This document shows, one piece after another, positions 1-8,765 of a DNA stretch of 18,969 nt. This stretch comes from Entamoeba histolytica HM-1:IMSS (Eukaryota > Evosea > Mastigamoebida > Endamoebidae), in assembly GCF_000208925.1 (NCBI RefSeq), contig NW_001915025.1, positions 17,495 through 36,463 on the forward strand. Direction: 5' to 3'. The notes below the pieces were generated by a model. The model was not told where the DNA came from and did not search any database. It saw nothing but the letters and a program-made list of their open reading frames with translations. How positions within the stretch are numbered: the stretch's first letter is position 1; the number at the start of each line of letters is the position of its first letter. Both the position numbers and the translations under genes were made by a program.

Positions 1-449
1 TAAAGAAAATAAATAGACTAGAAGATTTGGTCAAGGGAAGGAAATGGTACAGAATAAAGTGCATCATGAAATTAAATGAATATGATGAAGAATTAATTAA
101 AGTCAAAGCACTGGAAAGAATAAAGTACCTAAAATATATGATGACAATGATAAAAGAAAGAATTAAATTTAATAAAAATGAAATAATCAGAATCAATACA
201 AATAAAATCATGTTTGATTCTAACAAGAAAATTAGAATAATGAAGAAACAAAAAATGAAATATACCCAAATAACGATATTACTTTAGAATATTGGAAATC
301 GTTATATGAAACGCAGGTGATATTAAATAAAGAAAATTGGAAAATAAAACAAATCACCTCGTTGAATGAAAGATATAGAAACTATGATAATGTCATTATA
401 ACAATAAATGAATTAAATTTAAGTATAACGAGAATAAATAACTGGAAAT
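1..449 (+). mobile_element. LINE internal fragment, inverted copy of 4677-5125
   Basis: Read on the + strand, this stretch matches the reverse complement of 4677-5125 base for base wherever I compared it (position x pairs with 5126-x). It carries the linker between the coiled coil and the reverse transcriptase, including the KGRKWYRIK and NERYRNYDN stretches. It also carries the same frame slip in the six-A run at 251-256 that the main copy has at 4871-4876. Similarity stops abruptly at 449/450, just before the KSP motif of the reverse transcriptase. The left end runs off the window. Normal LINE truncation removes the 5' end and keeps the 3' end, so an internal 3'-truncated piece suggests a later rearrangement or an assembly or amplification chimera. 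The fragment cannot encode a functional protein. Confidence 0.85.
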
Positions 450-1999
450 ATTCATTGAAACAATATAAATGCAATAAAATAAAAGACAAAATTATAAGTT
501 ATTGATAAAAAAGAATAAAACTATTATAATAATGAATTGATTGTGTTTAAATAAAATAAATAATAATAAAGAAAAAAAGAATAAAATACTTTTCTATCAT
601 TATATTTATCATATATTTACATTTGATAGTATTTAATTTGGTGATTAATTTAATCATATTCTTCATTTGATATATTTAATTTATTGTTGTTATTTTTTGT
701 AATTCTTCTTTTTTAATATAATGAATTGTGTTGATTAAAGAAATGATAACAGAAAGAAATAAAAAATAAATAGAAAATAATGAATTATTTTTCTTTTATC
801 ATATTGTTTATTTCACTTTTTCTATTTTATATTTATTTCTTATTGTTTTTATTCTTCATTCATGTGTTATAAATGAATTGATGAATGAATAATATTAAAA
901 TAAATAATAAAATGAATTAATAAATTAATCGTAGTTAAAATGAAGAAAATAATAAATAATGAATTAAATGAATTAATTAAAATATTGAAATAAAATATCA
1001 TTGTATTTAATAATAATTATTGTTACCAATATTCATTAATCATTCATTCAATATTTTACATATTATTTTAATTTCATGTTATTATGAAATTATCATAATT
1101 TTATCATTCATTTTATTAAATATGAATAATCAAATAATCAATTAATTCATTTGAATGTAATATAGAGAAAGAGATGATGTTAAATTTATCATTATTATTT
1201 TATTTTAAACTATTTCTTTCAAATTTAAAAATAATGATGAAGAAATGAAGTGAATGAATTGAAATTGAAATTTTATTTTAATGACTGTTTTTAAAATGTC
1301 ATTTGATAAAATTAATAAAATCATATTTTAATAAATAAGAAATGAATTAAGATAGAAAATAATGAAATATGTATGTCATAAATTAATACATTCAAATAAT
1401 ATTAACACAGTCACAATTAATTTTATAGTATACAAAATTAATAAAATGAGAATAAAAGAAATAAAATTCAACACAAGAAATGAAAATAGAAAAGAAAATA
1501 AGAAGAATAATGAAATAACAATATAATCAATTATGAAAATAATCAAATGAATAATACAATGAAATAAAGAGTGATGAAAAATGAATAAATAAATATGAAC
1601 AATAAACATTAAATATTAAAAGAAATAAGAAAATATGGATGTACAAATTGAATAAAACGAAATAAGACAACAAACAGAAAAATAAAAGGGTGTAATAAAT
1701 AAAAAAGAAAAAGGAAAGGAAAGAAATAACTTATGAGATGAAAATATATAAATAACAATAAAACAACATTTATTTTAATATCAAATGATAAAATGACGAC
1801 ATAATCACGTTAAAAATTGAAAACAAAAGAAAATACTATTTTTATGATTATGTAATGATAAAATAAAAGAATAATAAACATCACTGGAATAATTTAGAAA
1901 GAATACCAATTCTTCATTCAACATTATTTAAAGAAGATGAAATAACTATAAAACAACAAAATATTTTTATGTAAAAGACATAGAAAAAATACGGAAAGA
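450..1999. other. AT-rich spacer without a recognisable gene
   Basis: About 1.5 kb of A/T-dominated DNA with recurrent GAATGA, AATAAT and TCATT words. All frames are closed by frequent stops; the longest open stretch (1376-1609, minus) is a Phe/Ile/Leu-rich translation typical of the non-coding strand. From about 1620 the + strand becomes purine-rich. Around 1880-1999 a short readable stretch (LERIPILHS) may be the decayed front of the LRR gene that follows. I see no RNA gene. Confidence 0.6.
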
Positions 2000-2239
2000 A
2001 AAATACCAGAAAAGTGACATGGAATATCCAAAGGATGTTTTTCTTCAAACCAATACACTAATAAATATTGAAGTGATAGGAAATAATTATTTTCTGGATG
2101 TACATCATTAACATCGATTAATATACCAGCGAGTGTTAGTGAAATAGGATATGAATGTTATGAAGGATGTCCGAATGAATTGAAAAAGAATGAGGTATTG
2201 AAAAAGATATACTATAATAATGAATGTGTTATTGTTTAA
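2000..2239 (+). pseudogene. BspA-like leucine-rich-repeat protein, C-terminal remnant
   Basis: From about 2093 to the TAA at 2237-2239 one frame reads FSGCTSLTSINIPASVSEIG, then YECYEGC and a Lys-rich end. This is the BspA/LRR_5 pattern (F..C..L..I.IP.SV..IG..CF..C), in which repeats of about 23 residues form a surface solenoid. A preceding repeat can be read at about 2000-2092 (IPEK, HGIS, GCF, then LINIEVIGNNYF), but only after one-base slips near 2050 and 2093 and through an in-frame TGA at 2015-2017. Such proteins are numerous in Entamoeba and Trichomonas and are often surface exposed. No start codon or signal peptide is recognisable, and the upstream part is decayed. This is a gene relic; the family call rests on about two repeats. 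Confidence 0.6.
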
Positions 2240-2387
2240 GTGAAGAAGATAAATTTAAAATAATTGAAATTGAAATTAGAAATAAAACAAGAAAATTAGA
2301 AATAAAACAATAAGAAGAAAAGAATAAAGAGAAATTACAAGAATATAAACATAATAATAGAATAAGAAATAAAATAAAATCAATTAA
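2240..2387. other. Purine-rich spacer, possible LINE 3' flank
   Basis: An A/G-rich run on the + strand between the LRR remnant and the last codon of the LINE endonuclease. The 3' untranslated end of the LINE should lie here, but I could not define its boundary, a poly-A tail or a target-site duplication. Confidence 0.4.
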
Positions 2388-3215
2388 TTAAGTATTAATA
2401 GAAATAGATTCTATTCTTCCTGGCTCAGGGGAGACTAATCCCATCCCTTCGTCTTCTTCTCCTAGCAGCTCTACGGAGTATTTTTGATTATTATTGAAGC
2501 AATATTCCATGACATCAATCATGTTTTTAATTACAAGGTTTTTTACTTCTTTCTCGATGTCAATCTCAATTTTTAATTCTTTAATTAATTTAATACTTTC
2601 TTTATTCATTAATCCATTTATTGAGATTACTACTGGAATTATTTTGACATCTTTTAATTTTTCTATTTTCATTAGAATATTCTTTAATTCCTTATACTTA
2701 TTTCTTTTCTTCATTTACACTCCATTAATATTGTGATAATCCACAATAGTCATATCAAATATTATATCAGTTTTATTCTTTTTATCTAATACATATATGT
2801 CTGGTCTTTTGTGGTATTGTCCATCACTTTTATGCATTATTTGTTTGTTCAATATCATTGTAATGTCTTTATATTGGAACATTGTTTCATATGGGGGTTT
2901 TTTATATTATTTATTTCATGTATATTTTCTTATTAATCAATATTATAATGCCAATATTGTCATATTTTTCTATTTGTGATTTTTTATGATAAATACAAGA
3001 TAGCAGAATGTGTTGTACTGTTGTTATCTTGTCTTTACATAGTGGGCAGTATTTCAATTCTTTCATTTTTCATTATTTTTGATTTTCTATACCCACAAAA
3101 TATTGCTCCATCTTGCATTTTAGTTAATTGTAGAAATGCATTTTTTTTAATATTGATGGACTTCCATGCTTTCACTGTAGTAGTTTTATCTACTCCTTTT
3201 GACTCAAACCATCTT
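2388..3215 (-). pseudogene. LINE restriction-like endonuclease domain
   Basis: A zinc-finger-like motif CPLC...H....C spans 2995-3048 (spacing CX2CX8HX4C). It is followed by RPD at 2799-2807 and a further Asp 14 residues on (2754-2756), then VD at 2739-2744. This CCHC plus PD-X12-14-D signature defines the restriction-like endonuclease of R2/R4-type LINEs, which nicks the target DNA. The C-terminal 108 residues (2388-2714) include KDVKIIPVVISINGLMNKES, matching the conserved end of these proteins. Slips lie near 3050, near 2915 (A-run) and at the five-G run near 2895. An in-frame TAA at 2715-2717 separates the PD..D segment from the C-terminal block, though two compensating slips could also remove it. 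Confidence 0.8.
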
Positions 3216-4838
3216 CTAACATGTCATTTGTTTGATGGGACTTCCATATTTTGATGTATTTGTCAATAATTTCTTTATTTCTATTACTATTTCTTTTTCT
3301 TTTTTCTTTTCAATAAATTCATTTATTATTTCTTCTATTTTTGTTTCTGGGATTTTATGACCTAGGGCTTTTTTAATTCTATTCCATATTCCCTTCTTAC
3401 TGTACCATCTCTCTAATATGTTATTTCCTATTTCACTTTCTCTGGTACAGTAGTACATCACTGTTCTTACTAATTCAATAACATATTCGTCCATTATGTT
3501 TATTAATCCTTCACCCATTTCTTCTATAATAACATACAACCTATCTTTGGAGTTTCACCAATGTATTTCGCCTTTCTTATTTATTTTCTTATCTCCAAAT
3601 CAATTTTGTCTAGGTTAGTGATTTTCCAATTCACAACTGATGCTGAATATCTGAAGATAGGGATTACTTCATTGTTTATTCTAGTAATATATCTTATATT
3701 ACTACTTTCATCAGTGTTTATTTCTTCCATCTTCTGATTCATTTTTTCTTTGATGGATTTACAATTGAAGGTGTCATCAATTTCATCGGACTGCCATATT
3801 CCTAAGTATTTATACAAGTCCTCACCTTCAACTACGGGGATGTTTTGCATTTCATTTGGTATTTCCTTAATGTTTTTTAATACCATTCCTGACTTTTTCT
3901 CATTCATTTCCATCAATATGTAACTTATTATTTCTTTAATTTCATTGTGGATTATTCCCATTTCTTCACTACTTTCTGTCATTATTCTCATTTCATCCAT
4001 ATATAAAGTGTGATTTGCTTTTGGGAATTTCTCTTCGATGATTTGAGAAATTATATTCATCTGTATGATGAAGAGTAGATTTGATAATGAATCACCTTGT
4101 AAAATTCCTCTATTTAATTTAATACATCATAGATATTCATTAAATTTATAGCCGATGAATATCTTCCATCTAGTCATCATACTTTCAATAATGTCTATGA
4201 TGACTCCCTCTACATTGAAATATTTTAATGTTTCAATTACCCATTCGTGGTTGACAGTGTCATATGCTTTCTTAATGTCATAATATGACTCCACATATTT
4301 TGGGTATTTCTCTTCTTTCTGCTGCTTCATCATAAAACTATTAATTATTCATTCTTTAGCAGCTAAAGACTGTAACTTACATCCCAATTGGTTTCTACTG
4401 ATTTTAAATGATTCATTATTCATGTTAAATCTTCTGTGAATCTTTTCTTTTAATATTGAGGTAAATACTTTCATAATTACATTTGTACAACTGATAGGAC
4501 GATAATTAGTGACGTCGTTCCTATCACCTTGTGGATTAATAAAGTTCTTCCACTTACCATGTCTAATGGGATGTTTTCAGGGAAGTTCAACCATTCATTG
4601 AAGATATTAAGAATGATTTCTCATGATGATGACATCATTTTCCAATAATACCCATGTATAGTGTCTATTCATGGTGATTTCCAGTTATTTATTCTCGTTA
4701 TACTTAAATTTAATTCATTTATTGTTATAATGACATTATCATAGTTTCTATATCTTTCATTCAACGAGGTGATTTGTTTTATTTTCCAATTTTCTTTATT
4801 TAATATCACCTGCGTTTCATATAACGATTTCCAATATT
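3216..4838 (-). pseudogene. LINE reverse transcriptase domain, inactivated
   Basis: Motifs appear in the canonical order on the minus strand. KSP followed by a TGA at 4669-4671 sits where family members have KSPG.D. Next come GDRNDVTNYRPIS (about 4500), the palm motif YYDIKKAYDTVNHEW with its catalytic Asp near 4277, GILQGDSLSNLLF (about 4090-4130), the active-site box, and the thumb motif RLYV (3531-3542) with EEMGEGL. The active-site box reads YMDE (3992-4003) where the family has Y/F-x-D-D, so the second catalytic Asp is Glu. TGA codons lie in frame at 4669, 4621, 4349, 4127 and 3555. One-base slips occur near 4530 and at the four-T run 3584-3587, plus others near 3210-3280. The apparent TAA at 3581-3583 vanishes once that last A-run is lengthened by one. 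Confidence 0.85.
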
Positions 4839-5395
4839 CTAAAGTAATATCGTTATTTGGGTATATTTCATTTTTTGTTTCTTCATTATTCTAATTTTCT
4901 TGTTAGAATCAAACATGATTTTATTTGTATTGATTCTGATTATTTCATTTTTATTAAATTTAATTCTTTCTTTTATCATTGTCATCATATATTTTAGGTA
5001 CTTTATTCTTTCCAGTGCTTTGACTTTAATTAATTCTTCATCATATTCATTTAATTTCATGATGCACTTTATTCTGTACCATTTCCTTCCCTTGACCAAA
5101 TCTTCTAGTCTATTTATTTTCTTTAGGATTTCTTTTATTTCATCAAATTTGTCTCCTATTATTTTATTTTGGAGATAGAGGTGCATACACATTGAAATAT
5201 TATTCATATCATCTTGCATATCCTGCATTCTGCTTCCTGAAAATATCCACCTATTATTAATTTCCATTATTAATCGGTCAGCTTCTTTTCTTTTCCAGTA
5301 GTAATTAATGTTAGTACATTTTTCTACTTTCATTTCTTTTACTTTATTGATGAGAGTGTTAAGGTATTCTTCATCAATTTCTGTAGAGTTATTCT
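4839..5395 (-). pseudogene. LINE linker between coiled coil and reverse transcriptase
   Basis: Once one A is restored in the run at 5407-5411, the frame continues from the coiled-coil part into about 185 residues of charged, helical sequence (YYWKRKEADRLIMEI, KGRKWYRIKCIMKL). It then slips again at the six-T run 4871-4876 and enters the EYWKSLYE segment that leads to the polymerase. I recognise no catalytic motif in it; position and composition suit the region upstream of the fingers in R2/R4-type proteins. Its 4839-5125 part is duplicated in inverted orientation at the left end of the window. Confidence 0.6.
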
Positions 5396-7029
5396 TTAAT
5401 ATGTTGTTTTTATTATTGAATCACACTCTACTCTTCCTTCTATTATATCTTTTACTTTCACTTTAATGTACCGTTTAGTGCTTTCTTTTATTTTATGTGA
5501 TATTTTAATATATTTAATATATTCTTTTTCATTATTGACATTGATGTTTATCATTTTTATTATACTTTCTATTTGTTCCCATCTTAATTTCTTATATAAT
5601 TTCTTATTCAACCAATTAATTGCAAAACAATACAACACTTCAATTAATTTTCTATTTCTTTGTTTTGTTGTATTTCTTGTCTGATTATCATCTCTTGTTT
5701 TTTGACAATCAGTGCTTTCCTCTTCGATTTCCACTACTGTCTTTTTCATAGGAGTAGTTTCGTTCATCTCCATTGTTCCTGATGATGTTTTCCTCATTAC
5801 TGGTTGTGTATTTATCACAAGTGTCATCGTTTTCTTCTTCTCTAATTCCTTCTGTGAAATAAAATTTTCAATATCATCTTGTTGTTTTGATATTATTTGT
5901 TTTTGTGTCTCATTTTCTTTTTGTGAGTTATTTAATTCTTCTCTTGTTATTTCTGCAATTTCTTGGTTTTTAATTGCAATTTCTTGATATTCAGAGATTT
6001 GTTTTTCTTTATCTCTTATTTCTTTCTTTAATTCTTTAGTATTTTTCCTCTATCATTTCAATTTTCTTCTCTAGTGTGTTTGCATTTTGTTCTAGCATTT
6101 TGTTTCTCTTTTTCAACTTTTCAATTTCTTCTTTCATTCCTTCATTTTCTTTTTCAATCTTCTTTTTATTAGCTTGGATGCTTCGGATTTTTTCTTCTTT
6201 ATTATTTACTTCTGTGATTTTCTTTCCTTCTATCTCGTTTACTTTTCATTGTAGTTTTAAGTTTTCTTCTTCTAATTTTTCATTTTCTTTCTTCATTTCT
6301 TCGTAATTCATTTGAATATTTCTATTCTGTGTTTTCATTTCTGTAATTTCTTCTTCAAATTCTTTTTTAACTATTTCTTTTGCTTTTCTCTTCATTTCTT
6401 CTGAGATGGCTTGTTCTTCTTCCATTTTTTTCATACTATATTCTTTAACTTTTTCTTTTAATTCAGTAATTTGATTTTTCAGAGCAAGTATTTCTTCTTT
6501 ATCTTTTTCTTCTTCTATCTTTTCTTCTTTATTTTTTGTTTCTTCTTGTATTTTCTTTGTACTTTCTTTGCTATTTATTATTCTTGCAATTTTACATCTA
6601 TCATTCATTTCTTTGATTGGTTTTTGTTTTTAATTTCTGCTTCTATAGCCTTAATGTCTTTTTCCTCCCAATCTTTTGTTTTTTCTTTAAACTCTTCTTT
6701 CATCTTTTCAATTATCTTCTTCTTTTTTATTGAATATACTTCTTGAAGGATATTATACCATCTTTTCCTCTTACCTTCATATTTTTTAAGTATTTCTTCG
6801 TATTCTCCTTCATTCCATTCACTTGTTATTCTTTTTATTCTTTCTTGTATATCATTTATTGTTAATCATTTATATTTGTTATTTGTATAATCTTTATTAT
6901 TATTATTGTATTTATCTTGTTTTTATTTGTTTTTTTTTTTTTTGTGTGTCTTTCATCTTCTAATCCTTTTTCCTTTGTATTTCATTTACCATTATTATTA
7001 TTATGCCGTTTATTGTTATTGATATTCAT
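5396..7029 (-). pseudogene. LINE N-terminal region with long coiled coil (ORF1-like)
   Basis: The likely start is the ATG at 7027-7029, opening with an Asn-rich stretch (MNINNNKRHNNNN). About 250 residues rich in Glu and Lys then follow in heptad style (for example 6246-6608 and 5830-6050), a clear coiled coil. The next part, down to 5396, has a Thr-rich hinge and a basic segment (NRKLIEVLYCFAINWLNKK). Frames break at the 14-T run 6930-6943, near 6630, near 6053 (five-T run) and at the five-T run 5407-5411. TGA occurs in frame at 6982-6984, 6866-6868 and 6246-6248. In Entamoeba LINEs the first ORF is a coiled-coil RNA-binding protein. Here it seems to run into the reverse transcriptase frame without a separate start, so it may be the N-terminal part of one polyprotein. 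Confidence 0.6.
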
Positions 7030-7769
7030 TCTTTTTATATGACATTGAATTTCTATGACATGTTTTCTTTTCTTTACAATACACAAATGATTTACACAAT
7101 ATTCATGGTATTAAAATTTGTTTTATATCCTGCATTGGAAAAGGATCTTTAAATAATAGAATAAAATATACAAAATGAATAGAAATGAAAATAAAAAGAA
7201 TAACAATAATAGAAACATATAAATAATATAATAATAAAGATAAATAAAAAATAGAAACGAATTTTATTTTATTTTATTATTCTTTTATCATGTTATTGAA
7301 TTGTTATTTACATTATTCATTTATTTTAAATATTTAATTTCATCATTTTATTGTTATTTATATATTATCATTTGAAATATTGTATAAATGAAATGTTAAA
7401 TAATTGTATAAACTAAAATAATCACATTTCAATTGAAATTATCATTGGAATTTATGTTTATTATGTCATGTTATATTTTCATTTCTTGTTAATAAACAAA
7501 TGTGATTATATTATTTAAATAATTGTTTTATTTCTATATTCTTTTATTCTTTATTTCAATTGTTTATCAATGATTTATTTATCATTTCAAAAAGAAAATA
7601 TAAAATGAAATAAAGAAATAATTAGCGTATTGATATATTAAATGAATAACATATTATTCTCATTCAATTAATATTATTCAAATAAAATATCATCATTTTT
7701 CATTATTCTTTTATTTTATTTGTAATCATTAAAAACCAATAATTAAATAAACTTCTTAAATTAAAAGAA
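7030..7769. other. AT-rich spacer between LINE and lipase gene
   Basis: About 740 bp. It should hold the 5' untranslated part of the LINE and the 3' end of the lipase transcript, but neither boundary can be seen. It has alternating pyrimidine- and purine-rich blocks and no open frame worth reporting. Confidence 0.5.
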
Positions 7770-7778
7770 TTATTTCAT

Positions 7779-8765
7779 TCAATTGACTTTAGCATCAAAA
7801 CCTAATTTCCAATCATCCCATTTCATAGAACATATATTTTTTATATTTTCTGTTTCATTATAATGGCATAACGCACCAATCATACATACTGAATTATCAA
7901 TACTATGACAACCAAACCCACGTTCATAACAAGGAATTGACATTTGTAACCCACCCTCAACACCTAATGAAGCAACAAGGTCTCTATCAGGAATTACAGC
8001 ACGTGCAAATAATCTTATATCCTTTTTCTTCAACCCTCGTGCTTTTGCTCCTAAATATGTGCCGGGAGGTGATATTCCAAAACTTACTATTCCTAATTCA
8101 CTTCCAACAATATTTGCAATTCCTCCTCCAAGAGAATGTCCAGTAACAATATATTGTTTATTTGATGCCTTGCTTATTTCACTTTGTACTACTGTTTTAG
8201 CAATATCAACCAAATCATAACCACTTATTGGAAATGCCTTTGAACCGAAAAGCGATAGAATATAACTTATTTTTAAAAGAGCTTGATTTGTAAATACTGG
8301 AAATATTGAAACAGACAAAGATGGCAATGCAGATTCTGTAAATAATTTAAAATCATAAACCCAGTCAGAGAATTCATATGATCCTCTAAATCCAATAACA
8401 GTAATATCATTTTTATTCGCAATAAGGTAATGTAAGACAGGACCATCTTTATTGTCATCTTTTTTCTTTTCATGAATTTCAATTTCCTTCCATCCAATAC
8501 CGTCAAGATATTTCTTTATGTTTGCATACTTGTCGTCATTTACATTGTCTGCATATGCTAAATTACTTAAACATGCATATTCAAATGGTGTAATACCATA
8601 TGAATCACTTTCACATAAATGAGAATGTTCATACACTTTATTTAAACCATTATTTTCTGTTCGATAATACATCTCTTCATTCATTTCATCATCATATGAA
8701 ATTCCTTCATATATTTCTTTCATTCTTGCAATGAATGAAATATATTCATTTTCTTCTTCAAACAT
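7779..8765 (-). CDS. Class 3 lipase domain (C-terminal part of a membrane lipase)
   Basis: A 328-residue open frame with an alpha/beta-hydrolase of the lipase class 3 (Rhizomucor-type) family, expected to hydrolyse acylglycerols. Counting from its first Met: the oxyanion region VIGFRGSYEFSDWVYDF at 123-139, the nucleophile elbow TGHSLGGG with Ser211, the probable acid in IPDRD at 258-262 (Asp260 or Asp262), and a probable catalytic His287 in GCHSIDNSVC. All parts of the triad are therefore present. The first Met is probably not the true start. Adding one A to the seven-A run (T at 8768-8774) joins this frame to the membrane protein upstream, in phase at TPKK. The ORF ends in TGA at 7779-7781, followed two codons later by TAA at 7770-7772. 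Diacylglycerol lipases have a similar layout of membrane segments before a lipase, but I cannot assign the substrate. Confidence 0.9.
   Translation of the reverse strand: MFEEENEYISFIARMKEIYEGISYDDEMNEEMYYRTENNGLNKVYEHSHLCESDSYGITPFEYACLSNLAYADNVNDDKYANIKKYLDGIGWKEIEIHEKKKDDNKDGPVLHYLIANKNDITVIGFRGSYEFSDWVYDFKLFTESALPSLSVSIFPVFTNQALLKISYILSLFGSKAFPISGYDLVDIAKTVVQSEISKASNKQYIVTGHSLGGGIANIVGSELGIVSFGISPPGTYLGAKARGLKKKDIRLFARAVIPDRDLVASLGVEGGLQMSIPCYERGFGCHSIDNSVCMIGALCHYNETENIKNICSMKWDDWKLGFDAKVN

Larger units (their letters stand above)
2388..7029 (-). mobile_element. Non-LTR retrotransposon (LINE) with restriction-like endonuclease, defective copy
   Basis: Following the frame on the minus strand through one-base slips gives a single protein-coding track of about 4.6 kb: N-terminal low-complexity and coiled-coil region, linker, reverse transcriptase, CX2CX8HX4C finger and an RPD..D nuclease. 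This order, with the endonuclease after the reverse transcriptase, is that of R2/R4-type elements, which include the Entamoeba LINEs (about 4.8 kb). Such elements copy themselves by target-primed reverse transcription. This copy is interrupted by roughly ten slips, mostly one A too few in an A-run, by eight in-frame TGA codons and by one TAA. Its polymerase motif is altered. The 5' and 3' ends are not resolved. It lies about 0.75 kb downstream of the lipase gene in the same orientation. Confidence 0.85.

Noticed and set aside
1376..1609. 77-residue minus-strand ORF
   Set aside because: Phe/Ile/Leu-rich translation of the strand opposite a purine-rich tract; no motif and no start context.
3581..3583. 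Apparent TAA stop inside the LINE reverse transcriptase
   Set aside because: Lengthening the adjacent A-run by one base puts NKKGEIHW and the conserved RLYV thumb motif in frame, so the TAA is out of phase with the true frame.
4127..4129. Fungal-type repeat-induced point mutation as cause of the TGA codons
   Set aside because: That process favours CpA to TpA changes, which would turn Trp codons mainly into TAG; no TAG was found in the LINE frame.
5712..6746. Plus-strand ORFs rich in Phe and Ser opposite the coiled coil
   Set aside because: Antisense of Glu/Lys codons (GAA, AAA) reads as Phe and Ser; not independent genes.
7030..7769. Possible target-site duplication or LINE 5' end
   Set aside because: Low-complexity DNA offers many short direct matches to the 3' flank; none is distinctive.
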